A stretch of DNA of 17,501 nt from Methanobacteriota archaeon (lineage in GTDB: Archaea > Hydrothermarchaeota > Hydrothermarchaeia > Hydrothermarchaeales > JACQPM01): positions 1 through 17,501 of the forward strand of contig JACQPM010000093.1 of the NCBI GenBank assembly GCA_016207475.1, given 5' to 3'. The notes under the pieces were generated by a model, which was given only the letters and a program-made list of their open reading frames with translations, did not search any database and was not told the origin of the DNA. Within the stretch, counting starts at the first letter, position 1, and each line of letters begins with the position of its first letter. The translations under genes and the position numbers were made by a program. Positions 6,084 to 13,369 of the stretch are shown here, piece after piece.

Positions 6084-6515
6084 ATGAAGGTCCTCATGTG
6101 TACCGACAACTCCAAGTTCTCGGAGCAGGCCCTGGAGTACGGGGGAAAGCTCCTGCAGGGAGCGGAGCTCCAGGTCACCGTGCTGTACGTCATCCCCCGG
6201 ACCAAGGACATCTTCGAGCACTATGTGGTGGTCTCCGAGGAGGACTACAAGAGGAAGATGGCCGACGTCTCCGCCGTGGTCTTCGACAAGGCCCGGAAGG
6301 TCCTGAAGAAGCACGGGATAGATCCCATGACCGAGACGAGGGAGGGGATGGCGGCGGACGAGATCCTGAAGGAGGCGAGGGAGGGGGACTACGACCTGAT
6401 AGTGGTGGGCTCCCACGGGGCCTCGGGGGTCACGGGCTACATGATGGGCTCCGTATCCTCCAAGGTGGTCCAGCACGCCGAGGCGCCCGTCCTCGTGGTG
6501 AGGGGCAGGAGATAG
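6084..6515 (+). CDS. Universal stress protein (UspA family)
   Basis: Small soluble nucleotide-binding protein of 143 residues, of the class associated with stress survival and often regulating partner proteins. The N-terminal strand MKVLMCTDNSKFSEQALEYG and the ATP-binding signature G109-x2-G112-x9-G122-S123 (GSHG...MGSVSSKV) are intact, so it should bind ATP as MJ0577-type proteins do. The start at 6084 is preferred over an upstream one at 6012 because the family begins with this strand and the promoter would give a leaderless message here. Its stop abuts the stop of the convergent CBS gene with no base between. UspA and CBS proteins are frequent neighbours in archaea; both bind adenylates. 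Confidence 0.93.
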   Translation: MKVLMCTDNSKFSEQALEYGGKLLQGAELQVTVLYVIPRTKDIFEHYVVVSEEDYKRKMADVSAVVFDKARKVLKKHGIDPMTETREGMAADEILKEAREGDYDLIVVGSHGASGVTGYMMGSVSSKVVQHAEAPVLVVRGRR

Positions 6516-6920
6516 TCAGTACCCGCCCTCTTTGACCAGGGCGGCTATTATATCGACGGGGGTTATGATACCCACCGGCTTCTTCTGGTTTATGGAGGCC
6601 GTGACCACCAGGCGGTGGATGTTTTTCTCCAGCATGACCAGGGCCGCATCGCCGAGGGTATCCTCAGGGGTTATCTGGACTGCGTAGGGGGTCATGATGT
6701 CCTCGGCCACGAGGCCGTCCATGCTCCTCTCCTCCCTGAAGATCTTGAAGATGTCCAGGGCCGAGATGACGCCCATCACATCCCCGGCGTAGTCCACGAC
6801 GATGACGCCGCTGATCTGCTCGTCGTTCAGGAGCTTTACCAGCTTGGGCACGGGCATTGAGGTCTTGACGGTGATGAGATCCTTCTTCATCCAATCCTTC
6901 ACCTTCGCGATCGGGCGCAT
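6516..6920 (-). CDS. CBS domain-pair protein (second of two)
   Basis: A stand-alone Bateman module of 134 residues: two CBS motifs at about 7-62 and 72-128, with hallmarks DLITVKTSMPV, GVISALDIFKI, EDIMTPYAVQITPED and GIITPVDIIAAL. Such modules bind AMP, ATP or S-adenosylmethionine and act as energy sensors or allosteric partners. No effector domain is attached. The Shine-Dalgarno GAGGAGGT is supplied by the last codons of the upstream CBS gene, two bases separate that stop from this ATG, and so translation is coupled. It resembles its neighbour in domain order but is diverged, indicating an old tandem duplication. The target protein is unknown. Confidence 0.93.
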   Translation of the reverse strand: MRPIAKVKDWMKKDLITVKTSMPVPKLVKLLNDEQISGVIVVDYAGDVMGVISALDIFKIFREERSMDGLVAEDIMTPYAVQITPEDTLGDAALVMLEKNIHRLVVTASINQKKPVGIITPVDIIAALVKEGGY

Positions 6921-6922
6921 CG

Positions 6923-7345
6923 TTACCTCCTCAAATTCTCGCAGAGTATCTTCATCATGTCCGTGGAGGAGAGGACCCCCACCGGGACCCTCCCCGTCTC
7001 CGAGGAGAAGATCACCAGCCTGTGGATCTTCTTCTCCAGCATCTTCCTTGCGGCGTTCTCGAGGCTCTCCGTGGGATTGACGTGCTCCACCGTGGGGGTC
7101 ATCACGTCCTCCGCCGTCATGGCCATGAGCTCCTCCTTGGCGTGGTCCCTGAAGATCCTGAGGATGTCGAAAGTGGTGATGATGCCCATGGCCTCGTCGC
7201 TGGGGTCGACGGCGACAACGGCCGTGACATCGTTATCCTTCATCGCCCGCAGGACCTCCTCCAGGCCTGCGTCGAACCTGACCGTGACGACCCCCCTGGT
7301 CATGACGTCCCTCACCTTCTTCCCCAGAGGCTCCAGGTAACCCAT
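6923..7345 (-). CDS. CBS domain-pair protein (first of two)
   Basis: A 140-residue two-CBS protein. CBS-a is at about 11-67 (VRDVMTRGVVTV ... MGIITTFDILRIF) and CBS-b at about 79-134 (EDVMTPTVEHVNPTESL ... VGVLSSTDMMKIL). This is an adenylate-sensing module without an effector domain. A GAGGTG Shine-Dalgarno motif lies six bases before the ATG, in the 18-base gap after the alanine dehydrogenase-like gene, so the three genes form one minus-strand operon. The next gene encodes a paralogue. The pair could form a heterodimeric CBS disc. What it regulates is not visible. Confidence 0.93.
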   Translation of the reverse strand: MGYLEPLGKKVRDVMTRGVVTVRFDAGLEEVLRAMKDNDVTAVVAVDPSDEAMGIITTFDILRIFRDHAKEELMAMTAEDVMTPTVEHVNPTESLENAARKMLEKKIHRLVIFSSETGRVPVGVLSSTDMMKILCENLRR

Positions 7346-7363
7346 GCAGCACCTCGCCCTTAG

Positions 7364-8347
7364 TTATGGGAGGAGAAACTTAAGCTTTGTCCCCATCCCC
7401 CGCTCCCTGGCCCTCCTGTAGATCATGGCGCCCACGGCCACGTCCTGGACGGCCAGGCCCGTGGAGTCGAAGACCGTTATCTCCCGGTCCCCCTCGCGCC
7501 CCCTCTTCGTCCCGATGACGACCTCGCCCAGTTCGGCGTGGATATCCTCCTGCTTCATCAGCCCCGCCGCCAGGGGGACGTTCACCTCCCCCGAGTGGGA
7601 GGCCTGGGCAAGGTCGTCCACCACCACCTTGGCCCTCCTCAATATCTCGGGATCCAGCTCCTCCTTCCCGGGCGCGTCGGCGCCGATGGCGTTTATGTGG
7701 GTGCCCTCCTCCACCCACTCGCTCTTCACGATAGGGGCCCGGGCCGGGGTGACGGTGACCAGGATGTCGCACCGGCAGGCGTCCCTCACCTCCGCCTCAG
7801 GTACGATCTCGCACCCCGCCAGCGGCTCCATGGCCGCCTTGAAGGCCCTGGACTCCTCCAGGGACTTGGAGGCCACCCTCACCAGCTCCAGCTTCCTCAC
7901 TTCCTTTATGGCCAGGAGCTGGGTCCTGGCCTGCCTTCCGGCCCCCACGAGCCCTAGGACCCTGGCGTCCTTCCTCGCCAGGTATTTCACGGCTACCCCA
8001 CCCGCGGCGCCTGTGCGCATATCGGTTATGTTGGTGGCGTCCATGAAGGCCACCGGCGCCCCAGTCCTGGGGTCGTTCAGGATCAGCGTCGCCATCACCG
8101 TGGGGAGCCTCGGGGGGTTCCTGGGGTGAACATTCACAACCTTCACCCCCGCCATATCCAGGGCCTCGATGTAGGCCGGCATGATCCTCAGGTCCCCCCC
8201 GTACCTCGGGAAGTCCAGGTAGAGCTTGGGGGGCATCTGGACCCTCCTGAGTCCGTGCTCCCTGAAGGCCCCCTCGACGGCCTCCAGGGCTTCAGCCATT
8301 GTGAGGAGCTTCGCCACCTCCTCCCCGTTGATCCAGAGGACCTCCAT
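7364..8347 (-). CDS. Ornithine cyclodeaminase/mu-crystallin family, probable alanine dehydrogenase
   Basis: NAD(P)-dependent enzyme of the OCD/mu-crystallin family, 327 residues from the ATG at 8347. Visible features are PPKLYLD near 40, K69 in VKVVNVHP (catalytic Lys region), R111 in DMRTGAAGG (carboxylate binding), the Rossmann motif GLVGAGRQA (132-140), GADAPGKEELDPEIL and D294 in FDSTGLAVQD. The A in GAD (ornithine cyclodeaminases usually read GGDCPGK) points to the archaeal alanine dehydrogenase branch (reversible alanine to pyruvate plus ammonia). Ornithine cyclodeaminase, imine reductase or lysine-derived substrates remain possible. A minus-strand TATA box at 8369-8378 places transcription start at about 8348, so ATG 8347 is favoured over GTG 8353. 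It heads the operon with two CBS genes. Confidence 0.88.
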   Translation of the reverse strand: MEVLWINGEEVAKLLTMAEALEAVEGAFREHGLRRVQMPPKLYLDFPRYGGDLRIMPAYIEALDMAGVKVVNVHPRNPPRLPTVMATLILNDPRTGAPVAFMDATNITDMRTGAAGGVAVKYLARKDARVLGLVGAGRQARTQLLAIKEVRKLELVRVASKSLEESRAFKAAMEPLAGCEIVPEAEVRDACRCDILVTVTPARAPIVKSEWVEEGTHINAIGADAPGKEELDPEILRRAKVVVDDLAQASHSGEVNVPLAAGLMKQEDIHAELGEVVIGTKRGREGDREITVFDSTGLAVQDVAVGAMIYRRARERGMGTKLKFLLP

Positions 8348-8368
8348 GCCCACCCATTGGACCCGGAT

Positions 8369-8378
8369 GAATAAAGCT
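8369..8378 (-). promoter_or_regulatory. TATA box for the alanine dehydrogenase-like operon
   Basis: Minus-strand GCTTTATTC preceded by a CGAAAAA B-recognition-like stretch. The TATA centre lies about 26 bases before ATG 8347, predicting a leaderless mRNA. Confidence 0.55.
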
Positions 8379-8396
8379 TTTTCGCAAGGCCCAAGA

Positions 8397-8435
8397 CTTA
8401 TATAATCGGCTTCATATACTTCAGAGAGGAGGGTG
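8397..8435 (+). promoter_or_regulatory. Rubrerythrin promoter and Shine-Dalgarno motif
   Basis: CTTATATAAT (8397-8406) is a strong TATA box, and GAGGAGGGTG (8426-8435) a Shine-Dalgarno motif before the ATG at 8440. The two divergent promoters for the oxidoreductase operon and rubrerythrin are packed within about 90 bases, so a shared regulator is possible. Confidence 0.6.
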
Positions 8436-8439
8436 TCTT

Positions 8440-8946
8440 ATGCGGAAGATGACGGAAGCCAATGTCAAGGAGGCCTTCGCCGGGGAGAGCCAGGCCCACA
8501 TGAAGTACCTGGCCTTCGCCGATAAGGCCGATGGGGAGGGCTTCAAGAACGTGGCCAGGCTCTTCAGAGCTGCGGCTTTTGCCGAGCAGGTCCACGCGAC
8601 CAACCACTTCGTCCTGGCCCTGCAAGGGGTCAAGGATACGAAGGGGAACCTGAGGGCCGCCATCGAGGGGGAGACCTACGAGATAGATGAGATGTATCCG
8701 GCCTTCATAGAGGTGGCCAGTCTCCAGGAGGAGGCCCGGGCCGAGGAGACGATGACCTTCGCCCTCGCGACCGAGAAGGCCCATGCGAAGCTCTACGGCA
8801 AGGCGGAGGAGGCCGTGGCCCGGGGGAAGGACGCACCTATGGGTAAGATACAGGTCTGCTCCGTCTGCGGCTACACCCTGGAGGGGGAAGCCCCGGCGGA
8901 ATGCCCGGTCTGCGGTTCCCCTAAGGAGAAGTTCAGGGGCTACTGA
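8440..8946 (+). CDS. Rubrerythrin
   Basis: Non-haem di-iron peroxidase of 168 residues that reduces hydrogen peroxide in anaerobes and microaerophiles, with electrons passed through its own rubredoxin-like site. The ferritin-like four-helix part (about 5-128) shows E16 in AFAGESQAHMKY, the ExxH E49-x-x-H52 (FAEQVHATNH), the acidic residues around 92-103, and the second ExxH at E112-x-x-H115. The C-terminal rubredoxin-like site is C140-x2-C143 and C155-x2-C158. The start MRKMTEANVKEAFAGES fits the family. Its last seven bases overlap the end of a convergent zinc-ribbon gene. Its presence suggests an anaerobic lifestyle with oxidative-stress defence. Confidence 0.96.
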   Translation: MRKMTEANVKEAFAGESQAHMKYLAFADKADGEGFKNVARLFRAAAFAEQVHATNHFVLALQGVKDTKGNLRAAIEGETYEIDEMYPAFIEVASLQEEARAEETMTFALATEKAHAKLYGKAEEAVARGKDAPMGKIQVCSVCGYTLEGEAPAECPVCGSPKEKFRGY

Positions 8947-9086
8947 TCTTCCGTCCCGAGGATCTCCACAGATAGGCCCAGGCGCTCACCGCCCACGATT
9001 GGGGAGCTGCACGAAGGGCACTCCCCTGGGACCCGCCTGGCGAGCCATGTGTGGCCGCACTTCCGGCACCTAAGCCTTAGCCTCAT
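8940..9086 (-). CDS. 48-residue zinc-ribbon protein coupled to the DedA-like gene
   Basis: A small frame missed by length cut-offs. The product begins MRLRLRCRKCGHTWLARR and has C7-x2-C10 and C23-x2-C26 separated by 12 residues, the layout of a rubredoxin/zinc-ribbon knuckle pair (CRKCG ... CPSCSSP). The ATG at 9086 lies inside the last codons of the DedA-like gene (15 bases before that gene's stop ends), so it is probably translated by coupling. Its stop overlaps the rubrerythrin stop by seven bases tail to tail. It is rich in Arg/Lys near the ribbon, consistent with RNA, DNA or protein binding. Similar short ribbons are common in archaea and mostly uncharacterised. The intact frame, four ordered Cys and start overlap make it likely real. 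Confidence 0.75.
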   Translation of the reverse strand: MRLRLRCRKCGHTWLARRVPGECPSCSSPIVGGERLGLSVEILGTEDQ

Positions 9087-9675
9087 TGTTCCTCATCACC
9101 AGGAGGTAGTAGAGGAGGAGGGCGATACCCATGACCGCCAGGGAGGTGGCGTAGGAGGCGAGGTCCGTGGCGTACTCATAGGCCCTCCTCACTATCACAT
9201 CGATCCCTACCTTGTTGACCACACCGAGGCGCTGGAAGATCTCGGCCTCGATATAGAACCGGAGGAAGGACCCGATCCCCGTGTAGATGACAAAGAGGTA
9301 GGCGCTGTACTGCATCCCCCCCGCCAGGATGGAGATGGGCTTGCTGGGGAAGAAGGGTATCAGCCGGATGAGGAGGAGGGACCAGCTCCCGTAGAGCTGG
9401 AAGAAGCGCACCCCCCTATCCCTCTCCTCGTCTTTCAGGTGGATGATCCTGAGGCCCCAGAGGCCTATGAGGTAGTCCACCAGGGCCCCCAGGACCGAGA
9501 AGACGGCCCCCATGACCCCCAAGAAGACGGGGGAGAGGCCCATGGATATCCCCAGGAGGACGCTGATCTCTATCGGTACCACGCCGAAGGCCGTGTCCAG
9601 GAGGATGAGGAGGGCCAGGGTGACGAGGGGATATTGCTGTACGAGGAGGGCTGGCCCCCCGAGGAGATCGAGCAT
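9070..9675 (-). CDS. DedA/VTT-domain (SNARE-associated Golgi protein) membrane protein
   Basis: Integral membrane protein of 201 residues related to the DedA/VTT superfamily, implicated in lipid scrambling or flipping and in membrane homeostasis. The core signature FFQLYGSWSLLLIRLIPFFP (91-110), followed by SKPISILAGGMQY (111-123), is characteristic: R104 and P107 sit in the conserved re-entrant region. Hydrophobic segments are at about 16-45 (with the acidic E36), 50-75, 98-120, 124-145 and 177-194. The start ATG at 9675 has a minus-strand TATA-like GTTAATATC (9696-9704) about 25 bases upstream. Its 3' end overlaps the small zinc-ribbon gene. The substrate is unknown. Assignment rests on the central motif. 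Confidence 0.82.
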   Translation of the reverse strand: MLDLLGGPALLVQQYPLVTLALLILLDTAFGVVPIEISVLLGISMGLSPVFLGVMGAVFSVLGALVDYLIGLWGLRIIHLKDEERDRGVRFFQLYGSWSLLLIRLIPFFPSKPISILAGGMQYSAYLFVIYTGIGSFLRFYIEAEIFQRLGVVNKVGIDVIVRRAYEYATDLASYATSLAVMGIALLLYYLLVMRNNEAKA

Positions 9676-9678
9676 GGC

Positions 9679-9704
9679 CTTTTATAGACCCTAGAGATAT
9701 TAAC
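9679..9704. promoter_or_regulatory. Divergent promoter pair for the DedA-like and endonuclease V genes
   Basis: On the plus strand TTTTATAG (about 9680-9687) is centred some 34 bases before ATG 9718 and 28 before GTG 9712. On the minus strand GTTAATATC (9696-9704) is centred about 25 bases before ATG 9675. The two core promoters interleave, so transcription in the two directions should be mutually exclusive or compete. Confidence 0.5.
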
Positions 9705-9717
9705 GGTTGCGGTGCCT

Positions 9718-10344
9718 ATGGATAGGTTCCTGGCGGTCCAGAGGGAGCTGGTAGGAAAGGTGAGCCTCATGGACGGGTTCCTGGGGCCCAGGAGGGTGGC
9801 AGGGGTGGACGTGGCCTACCTGGGGAGGAGGGCCTTCACCGCCGCCGTGGTGCTGGACTACGAGACCCAGGAGGTCCTGGAGGAACGTGTCGTGGAGGGG
9901 GAAGCGACCTTCCCCTACATCCCCACCTTCCTGGCCTTCCGGGAGGCCCCCCTGGTGATGGAAGCGGTGGAGGACCTGGAGTTCGACATGCTCATCCTCG
10001 ACGGCCAGGGGATAGCCCATCCCCGGGGGTTGGGCATAGCCTCCCACGTGGGGGTCCTCCTGGACGTGGCCACCGTAGGGGTGGCGAAGCGCCTCCTCTG
10101 CGGCGAGGTCGCGGGGGAGGTCCCGGTAGGCAGCCCTGCGCCCATCGTCTACCGGGGGGCGGAGGTGGGCTATGCCTTCAGGGCCAGGCGGGGAGTAAAA
10201 CCGATCTACATAAGCCCCGGCCACAGGGTCTCCCTCCCCTCGGCCCTGAGGATCGTCCAGGGGTGCATGCGGGGGCACAGGCTCCCGGAGCCCACCAGGC
10301 TGGCGCACATCCTAGCCACCGCCGAGAGAAGAAAGGTTAAATAG
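9718..10344 (+). CDS. nfi: Endonuclease V (deoxyinosine 3' endonuclease)
   Basis: DNA-repair endonuclease that nicks one phosphodiester 3' of deoxyinosine, and may also act on inosine in RNA. The 208-residue protein has the catalytic acidic set at family spacing: D31 in VAGVDVAY, E76 in LAFREAP, D95 in ILDGQGIAHPRGLGIASHVG. The wedge motif PYIP is at 66-69. KPIYISPGHR (about 161-170) is also conserved. ATG 9718 is preferred because the family starts near here; GTG 9712 would add two residues (MP) and cannot be excluded. The single-copy length is normal. The stop codon lies within the TATA box of the next gene. Confidence 0.94.
   Translation: MDRFLAVQRELVGKVSLMDGFLGPRRVAGVDVAYLGRRAFTAAVVLDYETQEVLEERVVEGEATFPYIPTFLAFREAPLVMEAVEDLEFDMLILDGQGIAHPRGLGIASHVGVLLDVATVGVAKRLLCGEVAGEVPVGSPAPIVYRGAEVGYAFRARRGVKPIYISPGHRVSLPSALRIVQGCMRGHRLPEPTRLAHILATAERRKVK
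10336..10343 (+). promoter_or_regulatory. TATA box for the TPR membrane protein gene
   Basis: GTTAAATA preceded by AGAAAG, a B-recognition-like element, lies about 29 bases before the GTG at 10369. It is embedded in the last codons and stop of endonuclease V, so the next gene likely starts its own short-leader transcript. Confidence 0.5.
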
Positions 10345-10368
10345 GCGGCTCACGGTACAATCGGAGTT

Positions 10369-12225
10369 GTGAAACTCCTTCCGCTCCTTCTCCTCGTTGC
10401 CCTCCTTCCGAGCATCGTCTACGGGCAGGAGGCAAAGGGGAAGGTCCTCATAGACGCCTTCCACAACGCGCCCAACGAGGCCTTCGAGGCGGACGTCAGG
10501 GCCCTGACAGGTACCCTGAAGGGGGAGGGCTACCCCTACAACCTGAACACCGAACCCCTCCTCTACCAGCGCCTCAGGACCTTCGACACCCTGGTGATAA
10601 TAACCCCGAACCGCCCCCTCAGCGAAGGGGAGATCGGGGAGGTCCTCAGGTTCGTGCAGGAGGGGGGCGGCCTCCTCCTCGTCGGGGAGAATGGCAACTA
10701 CACCGCCGTCAGCAGCAGCAACGTCACCCTCCCATTCAACCCCGAGAACCTGAACACCATCGGCGTGCCCGTGGGGATTAGGTTCAACCGGGACATCCTC
10801 AGGGAGAAGGTCGGGGGGGAGGTGACGCGGGATGTCCTCATAAACCGCTTCGAGAACCACACCATAGGGAGGGGGATCTCAGGGATAATGGTGAGAGAGG
10901 GATGCACCCTGGCCCTCTCCGGGAAGGCCAGGAGGATCGCCTGGGGCTCCGAGAACGCCTACTCCGAGAGCTACGGCTTCGTCTCCTACCCGCCTGTGGT
11001 CGCTGCCTCCGGCTACGGCTACGGCCACGCCTTGGCCCTCTGCGATACCGACGGCTTCCTCCAGCCCCAAGACAGGGACTCCCGGCTCTTCATGGCCAAC
11101 GCCCTTGCATGGCTCACCATAAAGGACGAACTGGCCGAGGCGAACAGGTCCCTCCAGAACGGGACGAGGCTCCTCTCCGTCCATCTCTACCAGGATGCCA
11201 GGACGTTCCTCTCGGAGGCCCTTCGGATCTACACCGAAGTTGAGGTGGAGGAAGGAGTTGGGGAGGCCAGGGCCCTCCTCGAGAGGGCCGAGGTGGGGCT
11301 CTCGGCTGGAGGCCTGATGGAAGCCAGCTACGCTGACTATGAAGGGAAGAGGTATCGCGATGCCATGGGGGGGTTCGAGAAGGCCTATAGGATATATCTG
11401 GAGCTGAACGATACTGTAAGGGCCCAGGAGAGCCTCAGGATGGCGGCGGGGGCGAATGCCTCTATGACAGGCCTCTTCCACCTGGGGCGGGGGCAGGAGC
11501 TCCTCCACGAAGGGAGGTATAGCGACGCCCTGCCCGTCTTCAGGGCGGCCCTGGAGAGGTTCCAGGAGGCCGGGGATGGGGAGATGGTCAACAGGACCGA
11601 GGAGATGCTCGGCAAGGCCGAGATGGGGCTGGAGGCAGGGGCCCTTAGAGACTCCGCCGAGGTGAGGATCCAGAAGAGGGAGTACGCCAAGGCTGAGGGC
11701 GAGCTGAAGAGGGCGGGAGAGACCTTCACGAGGCTTGGGGATGCCAACGGTACCGCCACCGTGGAACGGCTGATGGCCCTCAACCAGGCCTACCAGGCAG
11801 CCTTCGCCAAGCTAGATGAGGCGAAGGGATACCTGGAGGCGGAAGATTACGAGAAGGCCGTAGCCGCCTTCTCAGAGGCCGCTGCGGCCTTTGAGGCCCT
11901 GGGGGACGGGGAGATGGCTGGGAAGGCCAGGGCCAGCATAGAGGAGAGCCAGGGGCAGGTGAAGGGGAGGAGGACCATCTACACCGCCTTGGGGGCGGCC
12001 CTCCTCGTCCTCCTGGTCAACGCCGGGATCTTCCTCTGGTGGCGGAGCAGGCAGAGCCGTAGGGAGACGGCAGAGCCATCCAGTGGCGGCGCGACCGCGG
12101 ATCTGGAGAGGGAACTGAAGAGGCTGGAGCTCAGATACACCCAGGGGGGACTCCCCAAGAAGGATTACTTTAAGAAGAGGAAAGAGCTGGAAGAGAAGCT
12201 GGAGGCAGCGAGGAAGGGCCTCTAG
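10369..12225 (+). CDS. Secreted/membrane-anchored protein: glutamine-amidotransferase-like domain, TPR repeats, TM, SHOCT-like tail
   Basis: Large 618-residue cell-surface protein of unknown function. A signal peptide covers about 1-19 (MKLLPLLLLVALLPSIVYGQ). Residues 23-250 form an alpha/beta domain resembling the DUF4350/GATase-like class (KVLIDAFHN; FDTLVIITPNRPLSEGEIGE; GGGLLLVGENG; a closing MANALAWLT). About 255-525 are helical TPR-like repeats (examples LYQDARTFLSEALRIY, EGRYSDALPVFRAALERF, AEDYEKAVAAFSEAAAAF). One transmembrane helix lies at 537-558, then a cytoplasmic tail whose LELRYTQGGLPKKDYFKKRK (586-605) looks like a SHOCT oligomerisation motif. Topology should be outside-N, inside-C. 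GTG is chosen for its distance from the TATA box and because it begins the signal peptide. It is followed within 12 bases by mscS, so a link to envelope tension or cell-surface sensing is plausible. Confidence 0.8.
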   Translation: MKLLPLLLLVALLPSIVYGQEAKGKVLIDAFHNAPNEAFEADVRALTGTLKGEGYPYNLNTEPLLYQRLRTFDTLVIITPNRPLSEGEIGEVLRFVQEGGGLLLVGENGNYTAVSSSNVTLPFNPENLNTIGVPVGIRFNRDILREKVGGEVTRDVLINRFENHTIGRGISGIMVREGCTLALSGKARRIAWGSENAYSESYGFVSYPPVVAASGYGYGHALALCDTDGFLQPQDRDSRLFMANALAWLTIKDELAEANRSLQNGTRLLSVHLYQDARTFLSEALRIYTEVEVEEGVGEARALLERAEVGLSAGGLMEASYADYEGKRYRDAMGGFEKAYRIYLELNDTVRAQESLRMAAGANASMTGLFHLGRGQELLHEGRYSDALPVFRAALERFQEAGDGEMVNRTEEMLGKAEMGLEAGALRDSAEVRIQKREYAKAEGELKRAGETFTRLGDANGTATVERLMALNQAYQAAFAKLDEAKGYLEAEDYEKAVAAFSEAAAAFEALGDGEMAGKARASIEESQGQVKGRRTIYTALGAALLVLLVNAGIFLWWRSRQSRRETAEPSSGGATADLERELKRLELRYTQGGLPKKDYFKKRKELEEKLEAARKGL

Positions 12226-12237
12226 GAGGCGGCGAGC

Positions 12238-13047
12238 ATGGTCTTCGAGATGGTGAGTCTGGACCCAGCGACCCTGGCGATTGTGAAACTGGCCCTCCTG
12301 GCGATAGCCGGCATGGTCCTCTACCTCTACGCCACCTCGCGGGTGAACGCCTATGTGAGGAAGAACAATATACCGCTGGAGAAGGCCAGGGAGCTGGTGA
12401 ACGCCACCAGGGTGATAGTCCTCCTCCTGGTCCTCTTCGCAGCCCTGAATATCCTGGGTGCGGTAGCCAACATCGCCCTCTCCACCAGCATCCTGGGTGC
12501 CGTCATAATACTGGTCTCCCAGAGCTTCCTCTCCTCCTTCGTCTCCGGCCTGTACCTGGTGGCCTCTAGGTCCTTCGGCTACGGGGATCGGATCCAGGTC
12601 GGGGATTATATTGGGGATGTCCTTGATATAGGGCTCATCAGCACCAGGATAAAGACCCCCAACAACGAGGTCGTCACCATCCCCAACTCCATCTTCCTCA
12701 CCACGGAGGTGAAGAACTACGACATCGCGGGCTCCGAGAAGGTGGTGGAGATGGAGGACATAGGGGTGAGCTACTCCTCGGATCTCAGGAAGGCCAAGGC
12801 CCTCGTCCTCGAGGTGATAAAGGAGTACGCCCGGGAGGAGCCCCACCTCCTGGCGGACCCGGAGCCGAGGGTGACCACCAGCGCCTTCGGCGATTCCTCC
12901 ATAAACCTCAAGGTGAAGTTCTACGTGGATGACGTGAGGCTCAGGGGGGCCATCGCCTCCGAGATCAGGGACAGGGTGAAGGAGGCCTTCGAGCGGGAAG
13001 GTATAGAGATCCCCTTCCCGCAGCGCGTGGTCCGCATGGAGAAGTAG
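12238..13047 (+). CDS. mscS: Small-conductance mechanosensitive channel (MscS family)
   Basis: Tension-gated membrane channel of 269 residues that releases osmolytes during hypo-osmotic shock. Transmembrane helices are at about 11-33 and 57-79, with the pore-lining third helix near 84-110 (ILGAVIILVSQSFLSSFVSGLYL). The MscS beta-domain signature FGYGDRIQVGDYIGDVLDIG and PNNEVVTIPNSIF (141-153) follow, then the alpha/beta cytoplasmic cage to the C-terminus. The length and three-helix layout match the basic MscS class. An AGGAGG Shine-Dalgarno motif (12224-12229) overlaps the previous stop, giving a two-gene operon with the TPR membrane protein. Its stop abuts the stop of the convergent small gene without a gap. 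Confidence 0.93.
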   Translation: MVFEMVSLDPATLAIVKLALLAIAGMVLYLYATSRVNAYVRKNNIPLEKARELVNATRVIVLLLVLFAALNILGAVANIALSTSILGAVIILVSQSFLSSFVSGLYLVASRSFGYGDRIQVGDYIGDVLDIGLISTRIKTPNNEVVTIPNSIFLTTEVKNYDIAGSEKVVEMEDIGVSYSSDLRKAKALVLEVIKEYAREEPHLLADPEPRVTTSAFGDSSINLKVKFYVDDVRLRGAIASEIRDRVKEAFEREGIEIPFPQRVVRMEK

Positions 13048-13314
13048 CTACTGCTCTCTGGGGGCCGCCTTCCAGACGTAGTAGTACTCGTAGGCCCCCT
13101 CCTTGGTCGTACCCACTCTCTCCACTGGGAGGCCTTTCATGATGAAGCCGAGCTTGAAGGTGTTCAGGGATGAGAGGCGATAGAATCGCCTGTCCCGTCT
13201 CACGGCCGTCAGAAGATCCCTGGAGAGGACCTTCTGGTGCTCCCGCATATACTCCACTACCCAGGCCCTCAGGGCCTCCTTCGTCTCGGGCTTCCACCTA
13301 GAGAGGGATACCAT
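13048..13314 (-). CDS. Conserved-looking hypothetical protein of 88 residues
   Basis: I do not recognise this family. The product is small and basic with a likely helical first part (WKPETKEALRAWVVEYMREH, LSRDLLTAVRRDRRFYRL) and a short two-strand end (VERVGTTKEGAYEYYYVWK). That order resembles a small winged-helix or other nucleic-acid-binding fold. ATG 13314 is chosen over the upstream 13371 because a TATA box at 13341-13348 on the minus strand lies about 30 bases ahead and inside the longer frame. It diverges from ribK, sharing one TATA element, and converges on mscS with no spacer. GC-rich codon use matches the genome core, so it is probably a resident gene. Confidence 0.7.
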   Translation of the reverse strand: MVSLSRWKPETKEALRAWVVEYMREHQKVLSRDLLTAVRRDRRFYRLSSLNTFKLGFIMKGLPVERVGTTKEGAYEYYYVWKAAPREQ

Positions 13315-13340
13315 ATTCGTCGTCTGTCGAAAGGATAACA

Positions 13341-13348
13341 TTTTTAAC
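13341..13348. promoter_or_regulatory. Shared bidirectional TATA element between the 88-residue gene and ribK
   Basis: TTTTTAAC on plus (GTTAAAAA on minus) is centred about 26 bases before ATG 13370 of ribK and about 30 before ATG 13314 of the divergent gene. It is the only good TATA candidate in the 55-base gap. Both messages would be leaderless or nearly so. Confidence 0.55.
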
Positions 13349-13369
13349 AATATGAGAAGAGGTATATGC

